Shown: positions 16,309-23,414 of the stretch, in pieces
How positions within the stretch are numbered: the first letter of the stretch is position 1
Layout: each line of letters begins with the position of its first letter
NCBI RefSeq assembly: GCF_029502005.1
Contig: NZ_JAMQOT010000001.1
Span: 124,001-188,000 of the forward strand
DNA length: 64,000 nt
Direction: 5' to 3'
Source: Natrinema salsiterrestre
GTDB lineage: Archaea > Halobacteriota > Halobacteria > Halobacteriales > Natrialbaceae
The notes under the pieces: generated by a model
Told to the model about the DNA's origin: nothing
The model's database searches: none
Seen by the model: the letters and a program-made list of their open reading frames with translations, nothing else
Program-made: the position numbers and the translations under genes

Positions 16309-17646
16309 CTACAGGGTGGTCTTTTCAACCCGTGGGAGTGTCCGCAGCTCGGGTAGGATGGCGATGTACGCGGTCATACACACCAACCCGACGCCGACGA
16401 CGAACATCGCTGTTTGGACGCCGAGTAGATTCGTAACCACACCACCAACCAAGGAGCCGAACGGGATCGCCCCTGCGGAAAGTGAACTGTAGAGGCTCGT
16501 AACCCGACCGACGATGTTCTCGGGTGGGGCAGACTGTATCAGCGAGGCTAGCTGGATATTGATCACCCCCATCGGAATGAAGGCGACGACGAATAGTGTG
16601 GCAGTCACCGGGAGCCAGCTGACGGCGATCGCCACGATCCAGCACGCACTCGCGAGCCCGAACCCGCCCATGAGGGTGTATCCGAGTGGGCGCTGGCTGA
16701 CGAGGTTCGTAGCAATGGAACCGATGAACGTCCCGGCGGAGAACGCACCCATCAGAATTCCGTAGGCACCGGCGGCACCGAAGACGGTCAGAGCCGCGGG
16801 GAGCGACAGTGAGTCCGCGAAGCTCGGCATCGCCGCGAGTGTGATACCTGAGGTGAAGTTGAGCACCGCTGCACCGACCATCAACTTCGTGAGCACCGTC
16901 CCGCGGATGTACGAGAACCCCATTCTGAGTTCCTCGATGTAGGACAACTCCTCACCGTCTGCCCCGCAATCTGCGGTCGTGACGTCGCCCTGTTCGTCGG
17001 ACGCAGACCCGCCGTCGGTCGTCGGTACCTCGTCCTCGGGTGTCGTTGGCGAGTCAGCGTCGGAGTCGCTGGGTTCGGGAATCACGAGCATTGCGAACAA
17101 CAGCGCGGCGATGACGAAGGTCGCGGAATTGAACGCGAACAGCGTCGTCGCACCGACGAGGCCGATAAGGATCCCGGCGATACCGTTGCCAACGAGATCG
17201 ACGCCCTTCTTTGCCACGGCGATCGCCGAGTTCGCCGCGACGAGTTCCGAATCCTCGATCAACTTCGGGAGGGTCGCCACCATTGCTGGATTCGCGATCT
17301 CGTTGATAATCGAAAGGAGAGGCATAACAACGAGTACCAGTTCGACGGTGAGTACTCCGTAGTACTCTGCGACCGGAATACCGAGTACCAGTACTGCCTG
17401 CAGCGCCTGACTCGAGAACAGCGTGCGTCTGAGCGGCCACCGGTCGACGAGTGGTCCAGCCAGGAACTGGAACGTGCTCGGTATCATCGTGAGAAACCCA
17501 GCCAGGCCGGTGTAGAACGGGTCCCCAGTCAACTCGTACACTAGCCACATCGCGGCGACGAAGTACAGACTGTCGCCGAGATTCGTCAGCGCCCGTCCTG
17601 CGAACAGCTTCCGGAAATTCGAATCGGTGAAAGGTCCTGCGATCAT
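16309..17646 (-). CDS. MFS exporter in the RiPP locus
   Basis: A 445-residue major facilitator carrier of the type related to EntS and macrolide exporters, starting MIAGPFTDSNFRKLFAGRAL. It has about twelve membrane segments. A long acidic loop of roughly 50 residues (SDSDADSPTTPED to ADGEE) separates the halves and could be cytosolic. The family motif GPLVDRWPLRR follows TM2. Its stop is 5 nt before the LanM start, so the two are almost certainly co-transcribed. Export of the modified peptide or resistance is the probable job (inference). An in-frame upstream ATG would add a basic, non-membrane tail and was not chosen. Confidence 0.85.
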   Translation of the reverse strand: MIAGPFTDSNFRKLFAGRALTNLGDSLYFVAAMWLVYELTGDPFYTGLAGFLTMIPSTFQFLAGPLVDRWPLRRTLFSSQALQAVLVLGIPVAEYYGVLTVELVLVVMPLLSIINEIANPAMVATLPKLIEDSELVAANSAIAVAKKGVDLVGNGIAGILIGLVGATTLFAFNSATFVIAALLFAMLVIPEPSDSDADSPTTPEDEVPTTDGGSASDEQGDVTTADCGADGEELSYIEELRMGFSYIRGTVLTKLMVGAAVLNFTSGITLAAMPSFADSLSLPAALTVFGAAGAYGILMGAFSAGTFIGSIATNLVSQRPLGYTLMGGFGLASACWIVAIAVSWLPVTATLFVVAFIPMGVINIQLASLIQSAPPENIVGRVTSLYSSLSAGAIPFGSLVGGVVTNLLGVQTAMFVVGVGLVCMTAYIAILPELRTLPRVEKTTL

Positions 17647-17866
17647 ACGTTTCGGTCCCCGGTGTGGGCGCGCAGTGTCGCTGGTCTGCCGACCCGGTTC
17701 CGCTGTCGAGCACTGACTGGCTGTTCGTCCGGGCGACCGGTTCGGTGGCCACACCCTCGCCGATACTGCGAAGCGACGGGCAGGACCCGTATCGGTGGCA
17801 CACCTCTCTCAGTGGTACTACCGGTTGCGCAGCCACCGACGGCGGACCGCTGGATAGACGCGATCA

Positions 17867-19147
17867 TTAATCGGAGAGTGGTTGATCCGGGTCAGGGATG
17901 TGATCGACTGCCTCGTGACACCTGGCAGAGACTGACTCTACGAGCTCCGACTCGAATCCAGCGTCGTCCCCGGTTTTCAGCGTATAGAGGCGCCGCTCGT
18001 CGATCCAGTGCCCGTACGAATCACCGGTCCGCTGTCGCTCGAAGAACTCGGTGATCCGCTGTGTGATATCGGGGTACCGTCTGAACGTGTTTGGACTGAT
18101 CGCGGTCAGTGTCTCCGCGGCCTGCGAGAGCTGGTACGAATGCAACTGATTCAGGGCCCGGCCGAGCGCGACGGCCTCCCGGAACTCGGCCGTCGTCAAT
18201 CTCTCCTCGTCGTCGGCCGCCTGCTTCGGGAGCTTCGCCTGGACGATGGTGGCTGCCATCCCGGCTACCAGGTTCGTGTGATAGTGCTCTGCCCACTCGC
18301 GTGTCTCCGGTCCCCACTCGTCGGCGAACTGGACCGTTCTGAGCTTGCTGTTCTCGAGGCCATCGCCGGAGGTTTTGGGACCGATGACGTGGCTGTCCGT
18401 CAGCTTCTCGGCCTGAATCCATCGAAGGCTCTGCTCAATAAGTCGGATCGAAAGCTGGCCCTGGATAACTCCGGTAATCAGGAGCTCCAACACGGCGTCC
18501 GCATTCTCCATCGCGATTGCTCTGAGTACGAGTGCAGTTATGGGTGTCTCGAGTTCGTACGGAAGCGGTCCTACCAGAAGCGCTGGATCATCGGCGCCCC
18601 AACCCGTCGGGAGGAAGACGTTGTGGGTAAAGTCGTAGAACTCGCTCTTCTCGGCGGCGAGGATGTCCGGTGGATGCGCGAGGTTGGACGTCTCGAGTAC
18701 CTGTTCGAGGTCGCGGTTGTGTCCATCGTATCCCCAAAGCCGTGACTGCACAAGCAGATCGACCATCTGGTTCGGGAGCCGTTCTTGGGCCCAGATGTGA
18801 TGACTGCGGATTGCCTCGTCGACAGCGTCTTCGATTCCCGGTGGGAGCTCCCCGACGGTCCGTAACGCGATCGCTGGGAAGGCGTTCTGTGTGAACCGGC
18901 CAGGATACCGCAACAGGAGTTCCTCGTACCGGCTATCGTCGACGAACGTCGCCAAATGGGAGCGGATCTCGGGGCGTGGATTCCCGTAGTGCTCTTGGCA
19001 GTAGAGGTACATTCCAAGCTCCGTGAACGCCTTCCGTCGGAGCTCCGATTTCAATTCGGCTTCCCAGTCAAACGGATTGAACTGCGCCTGATGACCGGTT
19101 ACGAAGCGATCTGCCGTCTCTCGGATTTCCTGTAGTATTGTGTCCAT
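17867..19147 (-). CDS. Helical 426-residue protein of the RiPP locus (possibly DUF6895-like)
   Basis: No enzyme motif recognised. The protein is soluble and nearly all alpha-helical, with Trp- and Tyr-rich segments. The stretch EFYDFTHNVFLPTGWG (about residues 176-191) recalls the y-x-TH-x-x-F-x-x-TDFG signature of DUF6895-type proteins found in actinobacterial biosynthetic loci, and HYHTNLVAGM near residue 290 fits the same family. That assignment is from memory and tentative. It is the first large gene downstream of the four precursor peptides and upstream of the MFS and LanM genes on the same strand. A modification, leader-recognition or immunity role is possible. Confidence 0.7.
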   Translation of the reverse strand: MDTILQEIRETADRFVTGHQAQFNPFDWEAELKSELRRKAFTELGMYLYCQEHYGNPRPEIRSHLATFVDDSRYEELLLRYPGRFTQNAFPAIALRTVGELPPGIEDAVDEAIRSHHIWAQERLPNQMVDLLVQSRLWGYDGHNRDLEQVLETSNLAHPPDILAAEKSEFYDFTHNVFLPTGWGADDPALLVGPLPYELETPITALVLRAIAMENADAVLELLITGVIQGQLSIRLIEQSLRWIQAEKLTDSHVIGPKTSGDGLENSKLRTVQFADEWGPETREWAEHYHTNLVAGMAATIVQAKLPKQAADDEERLTTAEFREAVALGRALNQLHSYQLSQAAETLTAISPNTFRRYPDITQRITEFFERQRTGDSYGHWIDERRLYTLKTGDDAGFESELVESVSARCHEAVDHIPDPDQPLSD

Positions 19148-19458
19148 GTGTCAGCAAATTAAATAGGGTGAGTTGGCGCAACCTGAAATCCGATAGGCAG
19201 ACCGAGTGAGAGTGCGGCCCGCTAGCCCGATGCCAGTTCTCAGTGTGAGTCTCAGCACTGCTGCCCGCTCGTCGGTCATCGATATGCGTCTGTGGTCGGT
19301 GTCTCTACGGACGAGTCCGCAGTGAGAGACGGACATCATGTGGGCCAATGCCGCAGGCATGTCCAGCTGGACTGGGCCGCTCGGGGACCGTCGCTAGCAG
19401 TCAGCGGCACTGCGTTAACGGCGGTCCGTGGCGGAGCCATATCGGATATTGGGTGGTG
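19148..19458 (-). other. 311-nt gap between precursor 4 and the 426-residue gene
   Basis: No convincing gene. A 33-codon frame beginning MAPPRTAVNAVPL is present on the minus strand but lacks the leader shared by the precursors. A short hairpin ATGCC-GCA-GGCAT lies at 19348-19360. A TTTAAT box at about 19160 could be part of a promoter for the 426-residue gene. The gap may serve to adjust expression between the short peptide cistrons and the downstream enzymes. Confidence 0.4.
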
Positions 19459-19575
19459 CTACCAGGTGATTATCTTGAAGAGCGGAGGGATAGTGTCCCC
19501 GTCGTATTCACCATGTTTCGATTCCTCGACCGATGCCGTGAGGTCCGTCATACCAGCCTCGAACTCTTCACTCAT
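19459..19575 (-). CDS. RiPP precursor peptide 4 (divergent core)
   Basis: A 38-residue peptide, the last of four tandem cistrons. It shares the leader block EEFEAGMTDLTASVE with precursors 2 and 3, and then the sequence changes to ESKHGEYDGDTIPPLFKIITW. The family ending I-T-W is kept although the core is otherwise new. Candidate dehydration sites in the core are Thr28 and Thr37; there is no Cys. It starts 2 nt after the stop of precursor 3. A conserved leader with a diversified core is what is expected of RiPP precursors (inference). Confidence 0.75.
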   Translation of the reverse strand: MSEEFEAGMTDLTASVEESKHGEYDGDTIPPLFKIITW

Positions 19576-19577
19576 CG

Positions 19578-19685
19578 TTACCAAGAGATCCAGGCGATGG
19601 CTTTGCTGCCGTCGTGTTCTGCTTGCTTTGCGTCTTCGACCGATGCCGTGAGGTCCGTCATACCGGCCTCGAACTCTTCACTCAT
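19578..19685 (-). CDS. RiPP precursor peptide 3
   Basis: A 35-residue peptide with leader MSEEFEAGMTDLTASVED and tail DGSKAIAWISW. It differs from precursor 2 only in the penultimate residue (Ser for Thr), a conservative change between two residues that a LanM dehydratase can modify. It starts 3 nt after the stop of precursor 2 (TAA-ACG-ATG). No cysteine is present anywhere in the chain. Confidence 0.78.
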   Translation of the reverse strand: MSEEFEAGMTDLTASVEDAKQAEHDGSKAIAWISW

Positions 19686-19688
19686 CGT

Positions 19689-19796
19689 TTACCAGGTGAT
19701 CCAGGCGATTGCCTTGCTGCCGTCGTGTTCTGCTTGCTTTGCATCTTCGACCGATGCCGTGAGGTCCGTCATACCAGCCTCGAACTCTTCACTCAT
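19689..19796 (-). CDS. RiPP precursor peptide 2
   Basis: A 35-residue peptide, leader MSEEFEAGMTDLTASVED and tail DGSKAIAWITW. Nucleotide identity with precursors 1 and 3 is very high over the conserved part, which indicates recent tandem duplication of a unit of about 111 nt. It starts 3 nt after the stop of precursor 1. The C-terminal Ser27 and Thr34 are the likely modified residues if the adjacent dehydratase acts on it (inference). Confidence 0.78.
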   Translation of the reverse strand: MSEEFEAGMTDLTASVEDAKQAEHDGSKAIAWITW

Positions 19797-19799
19797 CGT

Positions 19800-19907
19800 T
19801 TACCAGGTGATCCAGGCGATTGCTTTGCTGCCATCGTGTTCTGCTTGCTTTGCGTCTTCGACCGAAGCGGTCAGATCCGTCATACCGACGTCGTAGTTAT
19901 CATTCAT
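19800..19907 (-). CDS. RiPP precursor peptide 1
   Basis: A 35-residue peptide, first of the four tandem cistrons. Its N-terminus MNDNYDVGMTDLTASVED differs from the others in the first seven residues, while the rest, including DGSKAIAWITW at the C-terminus, is the same as in precursor 2. The start is preceded by a TATA-like AATATTATAAGG about 55 nt upstream and by a perfect palindrome at 19918-19936. No Cys, no double-Gly cleavage site. Confidence 0.78.
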   Translation of the reverse strand: MNDNYDVGMTDLTASVEDAKQAEHDGSKAIAWITW

Positions 19908-19917
19908 ATTTCCAGAC

Positions 19918-19936
19918 AGGCGAGAATTTCTCGCCT
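19918..19936 (-). promoter_or_regulatory. Palindrome in the precursor-peptide leader region
   Basis: AGGCGAGAATTTCTCGCCT is a perfect 19-nt palindrome (nine base pairs around one base) that ends 11 nt before the precursor-1 start codon. It lies just downstream of the transcription start predicted from the TATA box at 19961-19970. It could be a repressor operator or an mRNA hairpin that controls translation of the peptides. Confidence 0.6.
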
Positions 19937-19960
19937 ACCAACACGTAACGGTTACTACCT

Positions 19961-19970
19961 TATAATATTT
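19961..19970 (-). promoter_or_regulatory. TATA box for the precursor-peptide operon
   Basis: Read on the minus strand, AAATATTATA sits about 58 nt upstream of precursor 1, so transcription would start near 19940 and give a leader of roughly 33 nt that contains the palindrome. This AT-rich stretch stands out against the GC-rich surroundings. Confidence 0.5.
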
Positions 19971-20164
19971 TTGTAGATAATAGAGTATAATCAAGACTAG
20001 TATAGAGAGATATTATTCCGAAATTGTCGAAAAGAACGTGCTATACAGGCAAGCTGCCGCAGTAGTACGGCGTTAACAGCGGGCTTCAGCGGCAATCAAT
20101 CGGTCTTCGTATATTCACACGTGCGAGCCGACACATGGGTCGAGACCAGTCGGAAGGGCACGGC

Positions 20165-21967
20165 CTAACTGTGTTCCGAGAAGAACGCAGCTGTGTGGTT
20201 GAACAGCTCGATTCGCGCGGCCCTCGATGTGAAACTGTGACCCGTTCCGTCGAGGAACAGCGTGGATATCTCGATGTCGTGGTGGCGTGCTTCCTCCGCG
20301 AGTTCCGTCGCCTCCGCAAACGGGACTTTCTGATCGTCCTTCCCGTGGGCCAGCAGGAGCGGTGCCTCCAGTTGGTCGATGTCGTGGATCGGACTCAGTT
20401 CTCGGAGGAGTTCACGGTCCTCGTCCAGTGACCCGTACTCTGCCTCCCTGTTCTCCTGCCGCCCCGGTGGGCTATTCTCGAGATACGTCTCGAAGTTCGC
20501 GATTGGGGCGATGGCTGCACCTGCCCCAAAGCGTTCTGGCCAGCGTGTCATGGCTGCGAGAACCAGGAATCCACCGTAGGATCTCCCCTTGAGAACGATG
20601 CGGTCCTCATCGACGGTCTCCTTTGCAGCCAGCCAGTCGGCCGCCGCCTTCACATCTCTGATAGCGTCGACTCGCTTCTCGAAGTCGTCCAGTTCCATGT
20701 AACCCTTGCCATACCCTGAGGACCCGCGGTAATCAGGTTCGATCCTGGCGAACCCCTGTTCGAGATAGTACTGTCTGAGTGGACTGAACGCCGGTGAGTT
20801 GTGTTGTCGCGGCCCTGCGTGCAACGAAATAATCGCCGGGTACCCATCGTCGGTTCTCGTCGTCGGCTCGGCGTACAGCGACGGGATCTCCAGACCGTCG
20901 AACGATTCATAGGTCACCGGTTCCGGCCGGACGAACGTGTCGTTCGGAACCGGCTCACTGGCGTCCGTCCACTGCACACTCTCTCCGGTCGCGACATCGA
21001 TGGAGTACAGGTCGGGCTTCCGCTCCGGAGTGGTGTACATCAGGCCGAGTTCGTCGCCGTCACTTCGCATGGTCAGACATTTTGCAGCGCCGAGCTCCAT
21101 ATCCGGGTTACAGAGCGGCTGTGTCTCGGTCGGGCCGGTCAGTTCGCGGATCGATATCGTACTGAATCCTCGCTCGCTCCGTCTGTAGGCGAGCCGTCGT
21201 CGTCCGCTATGCAAGACGAGGTCTTTGAGGTCTGCATCTTCCTGTATCACCGGTACTACCTCGCCACTCGAGAGGTCGAGTCTGGCGATGTACCGCCACT
21301 CGTATTCGTGATCGGTTATCAGGTACAGGGCCTCCCCATCGGGTCCCCACCTGATCGAACTGTACCGTGCTTCGACATCCGGCCCGTCAGTGAGCCGCCG
21401 CGCGTCGCCGTCGCGGAGATCAACCACGTGGATATCGGCGTTGTAGTTCGAGTGCATCTCGAGAACGAGCAGTCGCTCGTTTCCCGGACCCCACCCGATC
21501 GGATACACCGGCGACGACCGTTCCTGTTCGTACACGCACCGAGCCTCCGCAGTCTCTGCCGCTCGCCCCTGTGTATACACGTTGAACCGTCCAGGCTCTG
21601 CCCGATCTGCAGCGTATGCGAACCGCGAACCATCGCGATTCCATCCGCCCCATCGATGTGTCGTCTCGGGGTCGTCGGTGAGCTTCGATACCTGTTTGCT
21701 CCCTCGTTCCTGGACGTGCAGTTGGACTCGTTTCCCTCCCTCTGCAACCCCGAACGCCATCTCTTCACCCGTCGGAGACCACGATGCGAACGTGACGTTG
21801 CCGCCGGTGAACGTGATCTGGTCCGGCCATGTCCCGGGGGTGGTGACCCTCCAGATCTCGTGGGTCCCCGTGAGATCACATTTGAAATATAGCGCGTCGT
21901 CCGGGCCGTACTGTGCGCCAGTGATGACCCGAACACGAAGATGTCGGTCGATTGGATACGCATCCAT
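20165..21967 (-). CDS. S9 family peptidase (prolyl oligopeptidase/acylaminoacyl-peptidase type)
   Basis: A 600-residue serine peptidase. The N-terminal 340 residues form a beta-propeller of WD/TolB-like repeats (for example ITFTGGNVTFASWSPTGEEMAF). The C-terminal alpha/beta-hydrolase domain has the nucleophile motif GRSYGGF, the acid in HGKDDQKVP and the histidine in GTGHSF. The propeller restricts substrates to short peptides. The ATG at 21967 fits a TATA-like TTTATATT about 25 nt upstream, so the mRNA is probably leaderless. S9 prolyl oligopeptidases remove leaders in some lanthipeptide pathways. Its place directly upstream of the precursor genes makes it the best candidate for leader removal here (inference); precursors 1-3 lack proline. 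Confidence 0.9.
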   Translation of the reverse strand: MDAYPIDRHLRVRVITGAQYGPDDALYFKCDLTGTHEIWRVTTPGTWPDQITFTGGNVTFASWSPTGEEMAFGVAEGGKRVQLHVQERGSKQVSKLTDDPETTHRWGGWNRDGSRFAYAADRAEPGRFNVYTQGRAAETAEARCVYEQERSSPVYPIGWGPGNERLLVLEMHSNYNADIHVVDLRDGDARRLTDGPDVEARYSSIRWGPDGEALYLITDHEYEWRYIARLDLSSGEVVPVIQEDADLKDLVLHSGRRRLAYRRSERGFSTISIRELTGPTETQPLCNPDMELGAAKCLTMRSDGDELGLMYTTPERKPDLYSIDVATGESVQWTDASEPVPNDTFVRPEPVTYESFDGLEIPSLYAEPTTRTDDGYPAIISLHAGPRQHNSPAFSPLRQYYLEQGFARIEPDYRGSSGYGKGYMELDDFEKRVDAIRDVKAAADWLAAKETVDEDRIVLKGRSYGGFLVLAAMTRWPERFGAGAAIAPIANFETYLENSPPGRQENREAEYGSLDEDRELLRELSPIHDIDQLEAPLLLAHGKDDQKVPFAEATELAEEARHHDIEISTLFLDGTGHSFTSRAARIELFNHTAAFFSEHS

Positions 21968-22474
21968 ATGAGTCTGAATAATGTCACACAATATAAATTT
22001 TTTCTTGGCAATTCCTAATGGAAGCAACGGCCAATCTACGGGTAGGCCTCTCCCCAACGGGTTAGGCTTCGACCCGCCGCCAGCAGTTCCGCTCGATACG
22101 CGCCATAGAGTCCCTTCTGCTGGACGGTCGGCTATTTGAGTGCGAACTGACGTCTAGCTTTATCCACGAGATCGTCGAGCTTCAGTTAGAGCTGCCTGAA
22201 TTGATCTCTTATTCGCAATAGTCGTCGAATTCGGCTTTGACTGCAAGCCCGTATCGCTTTTCGAGCCCATTTTCCCTGCCAATGACAGCCGACCATTCGT
22301 CTTTAGCGAAGCGAAGAACCACGTGACGGCGGCGGCTTATCGAGGCAACTTTTCGAGAGAAATGAGGAGACGACGAGTGTGTGCAACGATGCCACCTCAC
22401 CGCGAATTATACGAAATACAGGAGAAAACCCGCGGCTTTAGCCGTGTTCTCGAGCGATTCCGCCTGCCGACTCG
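21968..22474. other. Gene-poor stretch with decayed coding sequence and a possible IS end
   Basis: No intact gene is supported. A plus-strand frame at about 22066-22218 reads like the end of a real protein (LLLDGRLFECELTSSFIHEIVELQLELPELISY) but has a stop immediately upstream and no start, so it looks like a remnant. At 22425-22446 the sequence AAAACCCGCGGCTTTAGCCG forms a small CGGC-TTTA-GCCG hairpin resembling the right ends of haloarchaeal IS200/IS605-type elements. Confidence 0.4.
22425..22446. mobile_element. Possible IS200/IS605-type right-end remnant
   Basis: The stretch with CCCGCGGCTTTAGCCGTG folds into a short hairpin with a TTTA loop and matches, from memory, the subterminal hairpins left by TnpA/TnpB elements in haloarchaea. 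No transposase gene remains next to it. It borders direct repeat C. Confidence 0.3.
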
Positions 22475-22698
22475 TTACTGAGCCCCGTCGATTACTACCA
22501 CCTCCTCCGGACCGGGACCGATCACGATGCAGTAGTCGCCGTACGCGAGGCGAACGGTGACGGCGGCGCTCGACTCGAGGACGGCGGTCAGCGCCTCGGG
22601 GTCGACGGCCTCGTACAGCGGCGGCAAGGCCGACCGATCACAGTCCTCACGGGCCGCGATACGTTTCAGCGCCGTGGCGAGTGCTGGATGCATGGTGA
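22457..22698. repeat. Direct repeat C (HalOD1 region), right flank of the RiPP locus
   Basis: Partner of the repeat at 10828-11069, same orientation, about 11.6 kb apart. Identity is high through the HalOD1 gene and about 18 nt beyond its stop. Recombination between the two would delete or duplicate the whole ABC-LanM-peptide segment. Confidence 0.8.
22475..22693 (-). CDS. HalOD1 output domain protein, copy C
   Basis: A 72-residue stand-alone HalOD1 domain that differs from copy B at two residues and ends EEVVVIDGAQ. As with copy A, the start codon lies inside the upstream zinc-ribbon gene (47-nt overlap, different frame). The complete unit zinc ribbon plus HalOD1 plus hairpin block is preserved, so this copy or copy A is the likely source of the truncated copy B region. 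Confidence 0.8.
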   Translation of the reverse strand: MHPALATALKRIAAREDCDRSALPPLYEAVDPEALTAVLESSAAVTVRLAYGDYCIVIGPGPEEVVVIDGAQ

Positions 22699-22826
22699 TC
22701 GGTAGGGAGCTCGAAGACCGTCGTCGCGAACGTCGTCTGACAGTCCGGACACGTAGCCGGGTCGTCGGTCGTCGCGATACGGATATCGGTACCACAGTCG
22801 CAGTGGATGGTGATTCTCGAGACCAT
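22647..22826 (-). CDS. Small zinc-ribbon protein, copy C
   Basis: A 59-residue protein, MVSRITIHCDCGTDIRI start, cysteine pairs CDCG and CPDC as in copy A. The two copies differ at only a handful of residues (for example ELPTDHH for ELPNYHH). It overlaps HalOD1 copy C by 47 nt. Likely zinc-binding and regulatory; partner unknown. Confidence 0.6.
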   Translation of the reverse strand: MVSRITIHCDCGTDIRIATTDDPATCPDCQTTFATTVFELPTDHHASSTRHGAETYRGP

Positions 22827-22915
22827 GTGTCGTTCGATCGGAGGCCCCGACACAGCGGAACACAATCCAGCGAGCGCGCCAGTCGCAGCTGCGAGTAGTC
22901 GGCGGGACGTCGGCA

Positions 22916-23090
22916 CATCTTTATTTCGCCGCTGTCAATGGTGGATTGCTCCCGCTTTGCGGGGGCTCTGTGCGAGCCGGAGTGTTTGGGTGATGCTACG
23001 CACTCCGGCTCGGCGCACTTTCGTGCGCATTCGTACGGTACGCAACCAACCCTAAAGAACGTTAGGATATTGACTTGTTGGGCCGGAATC
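22916..23090. repeat. Conserved multi-hairpin non-coding block, copy C
   Basis: This counterpart of 9146-9320 keeps the stems CCCGC/GCGGG, GAGCCGGAGTG/CACTCCGGCTC and GCGCAC/GTGCGC exactly. The first two loops have changed (TAC to TTT, and most of the 16-nt loop of the second). The CCTAA/TTAGG inverted repeat and the following TTGACTTGTTGGGCCGG are also shared. The remaining sequence up to 23414 has no supported gene. Confidence 0.55.
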
Positions 23091-23414
23091 GTCGCTCCGG
23101 GACGTGAGTTTCTACGGGCGGAAGACAGAGTGTGGCTCCGACGGGTATCCTCCGTGGACCGTCGATTGCCTCCTTCCTCGAGTCTCTTGAGGGAGAAGAT
23201 CGGGACGACGCTCGAGCGATACGGACAGGTCAAGCAATTATCGGAACTCCCGCAATATCTCCGAGAAGTATCCAAATTGACCCTGCTGAATACAGAGGAT
23301 GGAGTCAGCGCGAAGTGATCCGCTCGGCCACCCCTGGCGTGGTATGACCGGCTTCGCTTGCGTTTTACCGGGTCTGCAAAACACTCGTAGGACTGGAAAC
23401 CCAACGGCCACCAA
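23091..23414. other. 324-nt gap with no recognised gene
   Basis: Open frames exist on both strands but none shows a start with a promoter, recognisable composition or a family. Near its end, TATGACCGGCTTCGCTTGCG precedes the 23415 gene without a clear TATA box. I see nothing further. Confidence 0.35.

Noticed and set aside
19348-19896. A repetitive 182-codon plus-strand frame that looks like a tandem-repeat protein
   Set aside because: It is the antisense of the four precursor cistrons; the minus-strand frames have proper starts, stops, a promoter and a sensible acidic composition.
19459-19907. Repeats of about 111 nt considered as a CRISPR or satellite array
   Set aside because: The units are contiguous without spacers and each is a complete start-to-stop coding unit.
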